From assembly GCF_026802175.1 (NCBI RefSeq), contig NZ_CP113797.1, positions 2,209,026-2,273,025 on the forward strand: a DNA stretch of 64,000 bases. The letters are read 5' to 3'. Of the stretch, positions 18,083 to 27,546 are shown piece by piece. The notes beneath the pieces were generated by a model. It was not told where the DNA came from. It saw only the letters and a list, made by a program, of their open reading frames with translations, and did not search any database. The position numbers and the translations under genes were made by a program. Position 1 is the first letter of the stretch. Every line of letters starts with the position of its first letter. Source of the DNA: Thermocoleostomius sinensis A174 (lineage in GTDB: Bacteria > Cyanobacteriota > Cyanobacteriia > Elainellales > Elainellaceae).

Positions 18083-18421
18083 ATGTCAAATACCTATACT
18101 GTTGAAATTCATCATCAAGGCAACACGCACACCTTAACGGTTCCTGACACTCAAACCGTTCTATCGGCTGCTCAAGATGCCGGACTTGATTTGCCGTACT
18201 CGTGCAGCGCTGGAGTTTGTACCACCTGTGCTGCTCAGATTTTAGAAGGCTCGGTCGATCAAACCGACGGCATGGGTGTCAGTCCAGAACTGCAAGCCCA
18301 AGGGTATGCGTTGCTTTGTGTTGCCTATCCTCGATCGGATCTTAAAATCGAGACTGAGAAAGAAGATACTGTGTATCAACTTCAATTTGGTCAGTTTCAA
18401 GAAAGCAAAGGCAGAAAGTGA
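18083..18421 (+). CDS. 2Fe-2S plant-type ferredoxin with C-terminal extension
   Basis: 112 residues. The cluster ligands lie in CSAGVCTTC (C41, C46, C49) with a fourth Cys in ALLCVAYPRSD (about 79). PetF ends soon after the EELY-like segment. Here the chain continues for about 15 residues (YQLQFGQFQESKGRK), as in the extended FdC-type ferredoxins. It should transfer electrons from photosystem I or FNR to a specific partner rather than act as the bulk ferredoxin. A TCGGGG/CCCGA inverted repeat (18040-18069) precedes the start and might fold in the leader. Confidence 0.9.
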   Translation: MSNTYTVEIHHQGNTHTLTVPDTQTVLSAAQDAGLDLPYSCSAGVCTTCAAQILEGSVDQTDGMGVSPELQAQGYALLCVAYPRSDLKIETEKEDTVYQLQFGQFQESKGRK

Positions 18422-18528
18422 GAAGGATAAAGGAAAAACACAAAAACACAAAGGATAGAAGGATGAGAAACGCGAGTAGATGAACCACTGATCCCCTTAA
18501 TCCCACTCCCTACCCCCAACCCCCAGGT

Positions 18529-18762
18529 ATGGTGACGCACTTCATCACAATTGACGTTGATCTACCCTCCTCGGCTATGCCCTCTCGATCGGCGATAGAT
18601 ACCCTACATCGATCAATCTTGACTGAGCTTCAGCAGTGGGGAGAACCACTGCGGTGGGCAATTACAGACATTGACATGGAAAGGCAAAAAGCTCAGATTG
18701 AAGCCATTGTCACCACGACAACAGATCTACTCATTCCTGGTGCGACCGTTCGTACCGTTTAA
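18529..18762 (+). CDS. Small conserved hypothetical protein
   Basis: 77 residues, soluble, no cysteine. The pattern FITIDVDLP...LHRSILTELQQWGEPLRWAITDID...IEAIVTT suggests a small alpha/beta domain. It sits between the ferredoxin and the DUF3326 gene on the same strand, 38 bp before the latter. Presumed cyanobacterial gene; function unknown. Confidence 0.65.
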   Translation: MVTHFITIDVDLPSSAMPSRSAIDTLHRSILTELQQWGEPLRWAITDIDMERQKAQIEAIVTTTTDLLIPGATVRTV

Positions 18763-18800
18763 CGGTTTAACCTCAAGGTTTCCCAGTAGGGGGGCAACAT

Positions 18801-19916
18801 TTGCTTGCAAAAGGGGATTTGAACTCTTACAAGTCACAATACCTACTTCGTTTGAAATCCACTTTGAATCAACGTCCTTACACAGTTGTTTTAATTGTGC
18901 CCACGGGCATTGGAGCCGCGATCGGAGGCTATGCTGGAGATGCCTTACCCGTGGTGCGGGCAATGGCTCAGGTGTCTGATCGCTTAATTACCCATCCCAA
19001 TGTCATGAACGGTGCACAGCTTTACTGGCCGCTGCCCAATGCCTTGTATGTTGAGGGATACGGCTTAGATCAATTTGCCGCTGGTCAGTGGGGGCTGCGT
19101 CCAGTTCATCAAAATCGCGTTGGGCTAGTGTTGGATCAGGCGATCGAACCAGAGTTGCGCTGGCGACATTTACAGGCTGCCGATGCCGCTAGGGCAACCC
19201 TGGGGTTGAATTTAACCGAGTACATGGTCACCGATGCCCCGCTGGGTGTGGAACTGCGGACGGCTGCTTCTGGAGCCACGTGGGGCACAATCCAGAACCC
19301 CGACAGTTTGCTGAGAGCCGTTAAAACCCTGATTACCAATGCCGACGCCGAGGCGATCGCTGTTGTAGCTCGGTTTCCTGATGATTTGGGTAGCGAAGCT
19401 CTGTCTCGCTATCGCCACGGGCAGGGAGTCGATCCACTCGCGGGAGCCGAAGCAGTAATTAGCCATTTGATTGTGCGCACCTTTCAAATTCCCTGCGCCC
19501 ATGCTCCAGCGTTGTCTCCTCTACCGCTTGATCCTACCTTATCGCCCCGATCGGCGGCTGAAGAGTTGGGCTACACGTTTTTACCCTGTGTGCTAGTAGG
19601 GCTGAGTCGGGCCCCACAGTTTGTACTACAACGAACTAGCCTGGATGAAATTTGGGCCGATCAGGTCGATGCCGTGGTGATTCCAGCAACGGCCTGTGGC
19701 GGCAGTGCTGTATTAAGCTTTAGCCAAACTTCCACGCAGATTATTACCGTGAAGGACAATACAACCCGGTTGAATGTAACCGCAGCCCAGTTAGGACTTT
19801 CGGTGCAAGCAGCCAGTTCTTATTTGGAAGCATTGGGTATGTTGGTGGCTCATAAAGCTGGAATCCAAGCCGATGCCCTGCGTTCAGACATCGATCGGCT
19901 TTCGCTCTTCACATAA
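18801..19916 (+). CDS. DUF3326-type conserved protein, TTG start
   Basis: 371 residues. VLIVPTGIGAAIGGYAGDA opens the conserved domain, followed by LITHPNVMNGAQLYWPLPNA and ALYVEGYGLDQFAAG. VVIPATACGGSAVLSF near 295-310 supplies a conserved Cys. I recognise DUF3326, function unknown. No ATG or GTG exists between the upstream stop (18768) and the conserved domain. TTG 18801 is preceded by AGGGGGG at a 7-base spacing; TTG 18852 or 18864 are alternatives. The stop lies in a 14-bp tandem duplication (19913-19940). Confidence 0.82.
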   Translation: MLAKGDLNSYKSQYLLRLKSTLNQRPYTVVLIVPTGIGAAIGGYAGDALPVVRAMAQVSDRLITHPNVMNGAQLYWPLPNALYVEGYGLDQFAAGQWGLRPVHQNRVGLVLDQAIEPELRWRHLQAADAARATLGLNLTEYMVTDAPLGVELRTAASGATWGTIQNPDSLLRAVKTLITNADAEAIAVVARFPDDLGSEALSRYRHGQGVDPLAGAEAVISHLIVRTFQIPCAHAPALSPLPLDPTLSPRSAAEELGYTFLPCVLVGLSRAPQFVLQRTSLDEIWADQVDAVVIPATACGGSAVLSFSQTSTQIITVKDNTTRLNVTAAQLGLSVQAASSYLEALGMLVAHKAGIQADALRSDIDRLSLFT

Positions 19917-19940
19917 ACCACCTACTATAAACCACCTACT
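19913..19940. repeat. 14-bp exact tandem duplication at the DUF3326 stop
   Basis: ataaaccacctact occurs twice head to tail (19913-19926, 19927-19940). The gene's TAA is bases 2-4 of the first copy. Confidence 0.9.
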
Positions 19941-19951
19941 AGTATCATCGG

Positions 19952-20137
19952 TTAGCTATCATCCTCATCATCGTTATCATCCTCTTGGTCTTGTCTGTCG
20001 TCGTCCTCATCTTCAACAGGTTGCGTTTGGGTTGGTCCGTCGCTGTCTTCAATTTCATTACTTGCACCACCACCACACGCCGCTACGAGGGCTGTCAAAC
20101 CTAAAATCAACAGTAGAGAAATTGCTTTACGTTGCAT
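19952..20137 (-). CDS. Small acidic lipoprotein
   Basis: 61 residues from ATG 20137, which has AGAGG six bases upstream. A basic start (MQRK), hydrophobic core and lipobox LVAAC predict signal peptidase II processing, with Cys21 as the lipidated residue. After GGG the mature part is almost wholly acidic (EDEDDDRQDQEDDNDDEDDS). It may bind cations or be a disordered surface tether. No family recognised. It lies convergent to the DUF3326 gene. Confidence 0.65.
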   Translation of the reverse strand: MQRKAISLLLILGLTALVAACGGGASNEIEDSDGPTQTQPVEDEDDDRQDQEDDNDDEDDS

Positions 20138-20217
20138 GTCGAACCTCTGCTCAAATCGTTCCAAATTTCAAAATATCAGTGAAGTAGACCACGTGGAGTA
20201 GCTATTTCCCGTATTGC

Positions 20218-20727
20218 TCATGCTTTTGCCACGATCGCATCAATGAATCCTCGTTTACGCTCTGTATAGGCTTCTCGATCGGTGCGAAATTGCGTAGCTA
20301 GTTGACGTTTCAGCGCCTCATAATCTTGTTTGTCGGCAGGATGCGATCGTAAATAATCCCGAAACAGCAAGCGTCGCTGCCACAATTCGCTATTGACCTC
20401 AAAGACATGGATATGATGAGTTCGCCGCGCTCCATAGGGCGGCATTCCCTTCACGAAAAATAGCCGATCGCGGTGTGGATTCTCAGACCAGTACACATAG
20501 CCAAGTCCCTCTAGCAGTGGCACAAATGCCTGAGCCGCCTCAATGGAATGAACACCTACCATCACATCAATAATCGGTTTGGCCGCCAATCCGGGAATTG
20601 CTGTACTGCCAACATGCTCGATCGCTGCTATTCGATCGCGATCGAGTACTCCAAGAATTTTTGCGGCTTCTTGTTCATACTGCTCCGGCCAGGTTGGGTC
20701 ATAGTCAACAATTTCAATCTCGTCCAT
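20218..20727 (-). CDS. GrpB/UPF0157 family nucleotidyltransferase-like protein
   Basis: 169 residues. The family start VDYDPTWPEQYEQEA (7-21) is followed by IEHVGSTAIPGLAAKPIIDV (about 36-55), the G-S and D-x-D-like core of the GrpB group of nucleotidyltransferase folds. HHIHVFEVNSELW is also typical. Relatives occur as domains beside acetyltransferases or CoaE; the substrate is unknown. GAGGAG just before the ATG is a strong ribosome site. Confidence 0.9.
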   Translation of the reverse strand: MDEIEIVDYDPTWPEQYEQEAAKILGVLDRDRIAAIEHVGSTAIPGLAAKPIIDVMVGVHSIEAAQAFVPLLEGLGYVYWSENPHRDRLFFVKGMPPYGARRTHHIHVFEVNSELWQRRLLFRDYLRSHPADKQDYEALKRQLATQFRTDREAYTERKRGFIDAIVAKA

Positions 20728-20941
20728 GTTTTCTCCTCACGAGCAGATTGAGCAAAGTCAAAACCCGTCCTTTTTAGGGTAGTGCTTGATCTCTTACCTT
20801 GATTTCTCAAAAAGATTTCTAACTAAAAGCAGTGAAAAACCTGAAAACCGGGCAGCCTGACCTTCAGAGCCGATTACCATATCAGAAAGTAGCTCCCCTT
20901 CCGGTCGGTTATCTTGTCTTAGGTTATCTTCTCAGGTCATC

Positions 20942-22405
20942 ATGCCCAACTCCATCACCCAAGCGCAACCACCTCTCGAATTCATTCCACCTGCCTACAA
21001 CCCAGTCGTTAACCGAGTTGCCAAGTTGGTGTTGCCCAGTTGGACTCGTTGGCGCGTGCATCTCAGCGATATTCAAGTGAACCGAGCAGAAATACTCGTC
21101 GATCTCTATCAACAGTTTCAGGCGGGCAAGATTCGCTTCATAATGGCGTTTCGTCATGCCAGCGTCAACGATCCCTTCTGCATGTATCACTTGGTGTCTC
21201 GAGCGATCCCTAAGGCGGCCAGACAGCAAGGTGTGGCGTTAAAGCAACCCGTTCATGCCTACTTTATGTACGATCGCGGCATTCCGCTGTGGGCAGGGCG
21301 CTGGGTAGGCTGGTTTCTGTCACAAATGGGCGGTACTCCCATTCGGCGTGGCAAGCTAGATCTACAGGGATTGCGATCGGCGCGGGAGTTGTTTGTCAAT
21401 GGTCAGTTTCCGATGGCGGCGGCCCCCGAAGGTGCCACAAACGGACACAACGAAGTCGTTAGCCCGATCGAGCCAGGAGTTGCCCAACTCAGCTTTTGGT
21501 GTGTGGAGGATTTGCAAAAAGCTGACCGCAACGAGCAAGTTTTAATTGTGCCGATTGGGATTCAGTATTACTACATCACCCAAGATTGGCGACGCTTGGA
21601 AGAACTTTTGAGCCAGTTAGAGTCTGACGCGGGACTATCACCCTCTAAGCCCGATTGCAATGGGCGTGATGAAGACGTACCGCTTGACAATCAAACGCAA
21701 CTGCAATTGTATCAACGGTTAATTCGATTGAGCGAGTTCCTGTTATCTCGCATGGAAGAATTCTATAGCAAGTTCTATCACTACAATCGCGATCGTTGGA
21801 AAGACACACCGGCATCGACCTTAGATCCAGCCCTAAATCCAGCCCTGCCCTCTTCGCAACTCCCCGATAGCTTGGCCGTAAATCAACAACTTGCTCAACG
21901 CTTACATGCCCTGATGCATAAAGCCCTAATGGTGGCTGAAGACTATTTCAACCTTCAACCCAAGGGCAGCTTTACCGATCGCTGTCGGCGCTTAGAACAA
22001 GCAGGCTGGGACTGGATTTACCGTGAAGATTTGAAGCACTTGGAAACCTTGCCTCCTGTGGAACGAGGACTAGCCGATCGCATTGCCGAAGAAGCCGATT
22101 TGCGCTTGTGGCATATGCGCCTAGTCGAATCCTTCGTCAGCGTCACCGGATACTATGTAATTGAAAAACCCTCCTTTGAGCGGTTTGCAGAAACATTGCT
22201 TTTGCTTTGGGAAATGGTGACTCGGATTAAAGGGAAACCATCCTTCCAACGTCCCAGTTTAGGTACGCAATCGGTGCAAATTACGATCAGTCCGCCTTTG
22301 TCGGTTAGCGATCGGTGGGATGCCTATAAAGCTAATCGTCGCCAAGCTGTGGCGCAACTGACGCAAGAACTGCAACAGGCTCTAGAGAAAATGATCCTTT
22401 CCTGA
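20942..22405 (+). CDS. Large PlsC-like phospholipid/glycerol acyltransferase family protein
   Basis: 487 residues. The acyltransferase block I reads FRHASVNDP (about 68-76; H-x4-D). Block III is the AAPEGATNGHN segment (about 160-170). The C-terminal half (220-487) is a long, mainly helical region with TQLQLYQRLIRLSEFLL. It is about twice the size of plain PlsC proteins, so the C-terminal domain probably adds binding or regulation. It likely acts in glycerolipid synthesis at the membrane, but the acyl acceptor is unknown. Confidence 0.83.
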   Translation: MPNSITQAQPPLEFIPPAYNPVVNRVAKLVLPSWTRWRVHLSDIQVNRAEILVDLYQQFQAGKIRFIMAFRHASVNDPFCMYHLVSRAIPKAARQQGVALKQPVHAYFMYDRGIPLWAGRWVGWFLSQMGGTPIRRGKLDLQGLRSARELFVNGQFPMAAAPEGATNGHNEVVSPIEPGVAQLSFWCVEDLQKADRNEQVLIVPIGIQYYYITQDWRRLEELLSQLESDAGLSPSKPDCNGRDEDVPLDNQTQLQLYQRLIRLSEFLLSRMEEFYSKFYHYNRDRWKDTPASTLDPALNPALPSSQLPDSLAVNQQLAQRLHALMHKALMVAEDYFNLQPKGSFTDRCRRLEQAGWDWIYREDLKHLETLPPVERGLADRIAEEADLRLWHMRLVESFVSVTGYYVIEKPSFERFAETLLLLWEMVTRIKGKPSFQRPSLGTQSVQITISPPLSVSDRWDAYKANRRQAVAQLTQELQQALEKMILS

Positions 22406-22643
22406 AAAGGCGATCGAGTACCTAGCGAGGATAAGTGATTGACCAACGAATTACCGAGCGGTAAAGCTAGTTCTACCTCCTCCAATAGGGACATTATGGA
22501 TAACATATGGACAGTTATCTCGTGAATAGTACACACCATCAAAAGCTAGGGATCAAGCCAAAGCGTTTGTCTACAACCCCTAGCTTCCGTGCGCATAGAT
22601 CTGGATCATGTTCACTTGAACGGCTGGTCTAGATTCTACTTTC

Positions 22644-23915
22644 TCAGACTCCATTGAGTAGATCGCCCCGTACCCAGCCAACCGCACCCGTTTCTAGCTC
22701 GACCTGATACCAAAGATAGCCATCTTCGCCTTCAACAGTATCAATCACTTGGACTGAATCCCCCGCAAAGCCAATATCTTGAATGTCAGCGGCAGTGCTG
22801 GCATCATTGCGGACATTGATCCGGGCACCAGGATTTTCGCTCCGTAGCGTAGCATAGCTGCCAGCACCGATCGAGGCTTCTGCCGCATACTCATCTTCAG
22901 TAGAGGAGCGATCGGATTCTAGATCTGCATCAGTTGAGTAAGATGTGGTTGTCTCTTGTACAGACGTAGACGAGCGATCGGAAGCAGCATATCGATTGGT
23001 TTCCTCCGCTCTGGAAGCAGAGGAGTACGAATCGGCCGAATAGCTCGACGATGAATTACGGTTGCCATTATCGGTTACAGCCCCGGTGGGATAGCGCAGA
23101 TCTGATGAGGTGCTGCTGGAGTTCGACGATGGCGAGGAATTGGCGTTGGTATTAAAGGATGAGGACGTGCTAGAGGCAGTACTCGTCGTGCCAGTCCCAT
23201 TCGCCGCCGTTTGCCGTGACACAAAGTCACTGCGCACCCAACCTTCCGTTCCCGACTCCAGCACCACTTTGTACCATGTGCGTCCGTCTTCTCCTTGTTG
23301 TTGTTCCGAAATGCGCACCTGCTCACCCGCTCGCCCCGTCTGCCGAATACCAGCTGACGTACTTGCCCGTTCGCGGATGTTAATCAACGATCCAGGATCG
23401 GTCGCGGTTAGCGAAGCCATGTCAGTGGAAGCAGACGGATTTGTTTGAGCACTCGTGCTACCATTAACGCCAGTCGAGCTAGGTGAGGTTCGATCGACCA
23501 CAGTTGTTTCGACTTCACCCCCCACCGCCGTAGCCAGCTTCAATGCTTTGCCATAATCTGTGAGACTGGCAACTTGAACTGTCGGTGCACCTGTACCATC
23601 CCGCACGGTGCCGATCGCATCTCGGCAATATTCGCGACGGACTTCGTCTGGATTAGCTCCGTCAATGTACACCACGTACCACGTACCCCTTGGCTCGGTT
23701 GCTTGCTCGCCACAGGAAGTTAGCGGAAAATTGAATTCGGCCGCTAGCGCGGCTGGATCGGCGGTCTGAGCAGTTTGTGACTCAGATTCTGATCCAGATG
23801 AGTAGCCCAGATTGGAACAACTGGCCAACAGTGCCGATCCGACACCGACCAGAAAAAGCGATCGAACCGCGCGCCAACATTGAAAATGAGACATATTCAT
23901 TGAGATAGGTTCCAC
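22644..23915 (-). CDS. Lipoprotein with two bacterial SH3 domains
   Basis: 423 residues from GTG 23915, supported by GGAGG nine bases upstream. Lipobox LLASC (about 29-33) predicts a lipoprotein. SH3b domain 1 covers about 180-235 (INIRERASTSAGI, TWYKVVLESGTEGWVRSDFV), and domain 2 about 365-420 (INVRNDASTAADI, LWYQVELETGAVGWVRGDLL). A Ser-rich disordered linker of about 130 residues joins them, and another precedes domain 1. Such SH3b repeats often bind peptidoglycan. The protein is probably cell-wall facing. No catalytic domain was seen. Confidence 0.85.
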   Translation of the reverse strand: MEPISMNMSHFQCWRAVRSLFLVGVGSALLASCSNLGYSSGSESESQTAQTADPAALAAEFNFPLTSCGEQATEPRGTWYVVYIDGANPDEVRREYCRDAIGTVRDGTGAPTVQVASLTDYGKALKLATAVGGEVETTVVDRTSPSSTGVNGSTSAQTNPSASTDMASLTATDPGSLINIRERASTSAGIRQTGRAGEQVRISEQQQGEDGRTWYKVVLESGTEGWVRSDFVSRQTAANGTGTTSTASSTSSSFNTNANSSPSSNSSSTSSDLRYPTGAVTDNGNRNSSSSYSADSYSSASRAEETNRYAASDRSSTSVQETTTSYSTDADLESDRSSTEDEYAAEASIGAGSYATLRSENPGARINVRNDASTAADIQDIGFAGDSVQVIDTVEGEDGYLWYQVELETGAVGWVRGDLLNGV

Positions 23916-24131
23916 AGAGAGAAACCTCCACGGGAATGCAATGATGAATAAAAGATCGCTGCTGATTAACTACCTACGCTATCAGTAGCGTTGATAAGAG
24001 AATAATCTAGCGGATTTCTCTTACAATAGAGTAGAACATATGATCTATTCTGCTCTAGCTCCTAACAATATAGATCGCGAATGCTGATTCGACGCAAAAA
24101 TTTTCTTGACAAGTAGAATTTTGCGAATAAA

Positions 24132-24536
24132 TTAGGGACGCTGGGTTGCAATCGCCATGCGGACCCCTTCAATACTACGTAAGCGATCCATCACTGCCAC
24201 GACATTTCCATGGCTTACTGCTGCATCTGCGTTGATGACTACAAAGGGCTGTTGTCCAGTTAACGCCAATGCTCGGATTTGCGCCACCAGGGCCTCTAGT
24301 TGAATGGCTTCTCGATCTAAGGTAAGGCGGCCATCGCGATCGATTGTAACGACCAAGGGGCTTGGGGCGGCGGTTGGTTGAGATGTATTGGCTTGGGGTA
24401 GATCGACAGGCAACCCCTCAGAGCGGGACAGAAATAGCGTAGACAGAATGAAAAAGGCCAGGATCGCAAAAATCACATCGATCATCGGCACAATGTTGAT
24501 TTGAAACGGGCGATCAGAGTCATTGGGAAGACGCAT
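24132..24536 (-). CDS. exbD: ExbD/TolR-family biopolymer transport protein
   Basis: 134 residues from ATG 24536, preceded by AGAGG; a TTG six codons upstream is less likely. One TM helix follows INIVPMIDVIFAILAFFIL (about 13-31), with the conserved Asp of the proton path in MIDV. The periplasmic part has VVTIDRDGRLTLD and FVVINADAAVSHGNVVAVMD. It pairs with ExbB to use proton-motive force to power TonB or a Tol-like system. It overlaps exbB by 17 bases. Confidence 0.92.
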   Translation of the reverse strand: MRLPNDSDRPFQINIVPMIDVIFAILAFFILSTLFLSRSEGLPVDLPQANTSQPTAAPSPLVVTIDRDGRLTLDREAIQLEALVAQIRALALTGQQPFVVINADAAVSHGNVVAVMDRLRSIEGVRMAIATQRP

Positions 24537-25167
24537 GGCTGCCTCTGCGCTCAAAGCGACGACGATAAATCAACTCTAACTGACCGCCATACTCTTGAAT
24601 TAAGGCAATTTGCCGCTGATATAGCCCGCGAAACAGATTGGCAAACAACAGCGTCCCGATCGCCACCATCAAGCCCGCGGCGGTGGAAATCAACGCTTCA
24701 CCAATCCCGGCCGACACATTAGCTGTGTTGGTGCCACCCAAATCCCCAAGACGCAACGATGAGAACGAGCCAATCAGCCCCAAAATGGTTCCCAATAGCC
24801 CCAGTAACGGAGCCACGCTAATGATGGTCTCGAATACTGTGTTAAAGCGCTTCAGCACGGGAATTTCAGCTTGGGCTGCACTCTCTAGCGCTAGGCGAAA
24901 TTCCTCTGGCGTGGCCTGATCGAGTTCTAGAGCCGCCAAGAAAATGCGGGCGATCGGCAATTTGCTGTTCTGTTCCAGCTTATAGATAGCATCCTTAGCG
25001 CTGCGGCGATAGACCGACAAAACATCCCGCACTACTTTATCTTGGCGTTTTACTACCTGTGTCCAGAACAACATTCGTTCTAAAATGAGTGCCACTGCCA
25101 AAATTGAAAGCCCTAGTAGGGGCCACATGACGACCCCACCTAGGGCAAAGAGATTACCAGTTGGCAT
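24520..25167 (-). CDS. exbB: ExbB/TolQ-family proton channel protein
   Basis: 215 residues. TM1 is at about 11-30. The MotA/TolQ/ExbB core has TM2 and TM3: IISVAPLLGLLGTILGLIGS (about 114-133) and GIGEALISTAAGLMVAIGTL (about 151-170). These form the pentameric channel around ExbD. Size and topology are normal. No TonB or receptor gene is in the window. It could serve siderophore or vitamin uptake. Confidence 0.93.
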   Translation of the reverse strand: MPTGNLFALGGVVMWPLLGLSILAVALILERMLFWTQVVKRQDKVVRDVLSVYRRSAKDAIYKLEQNSKLPIARIFLAALELDQATPEEFRLALESAAQAEIPVLKRFNTVFETIISVAPLLGLLGTILGLIGSFSSLRLGDLGGTNTANVSAGIGEALISTAAGLMVAIGTLLFANLFRGLYQRQIALIQEYGGQLELIYRRRFERRGSHASSQ

Positions 25168-25327
25168 GGTTTCCGTTGGTTTGAGCCGTAGTTACAAAGA
25201 TTCCGCTATCAGCATAGCGAGATTTCGTCAGATGAGGCAGGTTTAGCCAAAGCTAATTGCTTTTATCAATCTATTCCCTCTATTCCTCACAAATCCTGGC
25301 GTTACACGAGGTTAACCACTTCTTTAG

Positions 25328-25372
25328 GTTCCTAAAAATTATGTTCCTGGAAATTATGTTCCTGGAAATCGT
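25328..25372. repeat. Three 15-bp tandem units at the 3' end of the DUF2993 gene
   Basis: gttcctggaaattat-type units begin at 25328, 25343 and 25358. Units 1 and 2 differ at two bases and units 2 and 3 at two bases. The gene's stop (TAA on minus, 25356-25354) falls inside unit 2, so the last residues are encoded by the repeat. Confidence 0.8.
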
Positions 25373-26145
25373 TCGATCTGAGCATAGCCGCTGAAGATTA
25401 GCTGAGTTCCCTGGGTTTCCAACCGATTAATTCGCATCATGACTCCATCAAGATCAAAGCGATCGAGATCTACCATGTTGTCCAAAACCTCAGCAAAGGC
25501 CTTAGAGAGTGACTCGGAAATTCCCTGAACATCAGGCGCAATCCCATCTGGTTGAAACTGTGGTTGTTTGAAACAGATACGGCGGCGTTTTTCTACCCCT
25601 AAGGTGGCTATTAATTGAATCGGAATGTGACTACGATTGGGCAAATCGGTTTCGGCTGAAATTTTGACTTGGTTATCTGGAAGCAGCCGCAGTTGTACAT
25701 GACGGAACGACACAGGTTCACCACCCGATAGGTTGGTTAACGCCTCTTGGTCAACGTTCTGTAAGCGTTTTTGCACCAACTCCGCTTCAAAGGCCCGGTT
25801 AATTGCATCTTCCGAGAGAATCACCTGAGCCACGGCTTGGGTAGGTTGTTTCAGGCGAAGCTTGCCGCCTAGGACGGAACTAAAGTCGATCGACACAGCG
25901 TCGGTTTCAAACGACATCTCCTCAACTTCAAACTGGCGACGAATCACCAACCCACGGCCGCTCATCTTAAAGCTATCAATACTGCCCTGCAACAACTTGC
26001 TTGAGGGATAGCAGCGCACATCCACTTCAACCACATCGCTCTTCGTAAACAAGTGGCGGATAGATTGCGCCGCAACTGCGTTGAGCATCTGCTCACCAAA
26101 GTCGGTGCCAGAAGGGCTTTTTGAACCTAAAAGACCACCAAACAT
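25354..26145 (-). CDS. DUF2993 (LmeA-like) phospholipid-binding protein
   Basis: 263 residues. The body is beta-rich with VVEVDVRCYPSSKLLQGSID (about 38-57) and GRGLVIRRQFEVEEMSFETD (about 63-82), then the ILSEDAINRAFEAEL segment typical of DUF2993. Related actinobacterial LmeA binds phospholipid in the periplasm. No signal peptide is visible, so a membrane-surface or cytoplasmic place is likely. The 3' end lies in 15-bp repeats. Function unproven. Confidence 0.82.
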   Translation of the reverse strand: MFGGLLGSKSPSGTDFGEQMLNAVAAQSIRHLFTKSDVVEVDVRCYPSSKLLQGSIDSFKMSGRGLVIRRQFEVEEMSFETDAVSIDFSSVLGGKLRLKQPTQAVAQVILSEDAINRAFEAELVQKRLQNVDQEALTNLSGGEPVSFRHVQLRLLPDNQVKISAETDLPNRSHIPIQLIATLGVEKRRRICFKQPQFQPDGIAPDVQGISESLSKAFAEVLDNMVDLDRFDLDGVMMRINRLETQGTQLIFSGYAQIERFPGT

Positions 26146-26453
26146 GCAGTCACTCGTTTACGTGTTCTTGTTCTTTGTAACAAAATATGAAAGTGGCGAC
26201 AACCCACATAAATTTTTATTAACTTGATTCAAGTTTTGCAAATCAATCAACCATCTCGATTAAAAGCAGTAGTTCTTCAGTTTTAAGTGTATGTCCTCAA
26301 GGATGCCGTCATTCTTCAATTGATTTCCTGCCAAGCAACTGTTCAAAGCAGACCTGATGGCCCTAATCTAGATAGGGAGTGGCGCGGAGGATTCGTTGCT
26401 GGTTTGCTCCTTCCATTCGCTTGTTGTTTCAGTCTTTAGGATTCGGATTGAGT
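26146..26453. other. Divergent spacer between the DUF2993 gene and nadK
   Basis: 308 bp holding the promoters of both divergent genes. The left part is AT-rich. No inverted repeat of note. Confidence 0.35.
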
Positions 26454-27371
26454 GTGCCCAAAGCTGGCATTATCTACAACGATATCAAGCCTGTTGCTTG
26501 CCGTGTAGCGAGAGAATTACAAGAGAAGCTAACGGATCACGGTTGGGAAGTGTGCCTAGCCACGGGTATTGGCGGCATTTTGGGCTATTCTCAGCCTGAC
26601 CGTCCTGTTTGTCATACCCCCATTACCCAGTTGGCTCCTCCCAATTTTGATGCTGAGATGGTTTTTGCGATCGTCTTAGGTGGCGATGGCACAGTGCTAT
26701 CAGCCTTTCGGCAAGTGGCTCCACTAGGTATTCCGCTGCTCACGGTTAATACGGGACATATGGGGTTTTTAACCGAAACCTACCTCAACTACCTACCCCA
26801 AGCGATTGATGCCCTATTGTCCCAAACCTTTGAAATTGAAGAACGTGCCATGCTGTCGGTGCAAATGTGGCGACAATCCGCTTTGATTTGGGAGGCGCTG
26901 TGCCTCAACGAGATGGTGATTCATCGCGAACCCTTGACCAGCATGTGCCATTTTGAAATTGAAATTGGGCACCATGCCCCTGTAGACATTGCGGCGGATG
27001 GTGTCATCATCTCGACACCTACCGGATCAACCGCCTACTCCCTCTCTGCTGGCGGACCCGTGATTGCCCCCAGTGTGCCGGTCTTACAGCTTGTTCCCAT
27101 CTGTCCCCATTCTCTTGCCTCCCGTGCCTTGGTCTTTGCTGACACCGAACCCGTCGTTATTTCCCCAGCCAACCACCATCCCCTAGTCATGGTTGTCGAT
27201 GGTAATGCGGGCTGTTGCGTCCTGCCTGACGATCAGGTGCGCGTAGTGCGATCGCCCTACTCGGCTCGCTTTATCCGGTTGCGAACGAATGAATTCTTCC
27301 AGATTCTGCGCGAAAAACTTGGCTGGGGGTTGCCCCACGTGGCTAAACCTACCTCTGTCGAACTACCGTAG
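26454..27371 (+). CDS. nadK: NAD kinase
   Basis: 305 residues from GTG 26454, chosen because the family N-terminus ([12 protein letters not shown]) starts there; the frame itself opens at 26379. [14 protein letters not shown] (about 80-93) is the GGDGT motif, and [20 protein letters not shown] (about 189-208) the second substrate motif. It phosphorylates NAD to NADP. An NblR-like regulator follows on the same strand, 175 bp away. Cyanobacteria usually carry two NAD kinases, and this looks like the one with the short N-terminus. Confidence 0.94.
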   Translation: MPKAGIIYNDIKPVACRVARELQEKLTDHGWEVCLATGIGGILGYSQPDRPVCHTPITQLAPPNFDAEMVFAIVLGGDGTVLSAFRQVAPLGIPLLTVNTGHMGFLTETYLNYLPQAIDALLSQTFEIEERAMLSVQMWRQSALIWEALCLNEMVIHREPLTSMCHFEIEIGHHAPVDIAADGVIISTPTGSTAYSLSAGGPVIAPSVPVLQLVPICPHSLASRALVFADTEPVVISPANHHPLVMVVDGNAGCCVLPDDQVRVVRSPYSARFIRLRTNEFFQILREKLGWGLPHVAKPTSVELP

Positions 27372-27530
27372 GAAGGCAGAAGGGTGGATGAGATGGAGAA
27401 GATCGAGGAAGATGAGAAAGATAGAGAAGCAATTGAAACCGCTTTGAACTCCCCTCTATCGCCTCTAACTTCCCAATCCTCATCCTATCATCCCCATCTT
27501 GCCGCTTCCTTGCTACAACAGAGTAGTAAT
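27372..27530. repeat. Long imperfect inverted repeat, purine-rich then pyrimidine-rich
   Basis: A purine-rich half (27372-27440, GGATGAGATGGAGAAGATCG-like) faces a pyrimidine-rich half (27451-27512, CTCTATCGCC to CCCATCTTGCC). Their complements align with several mismatches, so the RNA could fold as a long imperfect hairpin between nadK and the next gene. Confidence 0.45.
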
Positions 27531-27546
27531 ACCTATCTAGCTTTTT

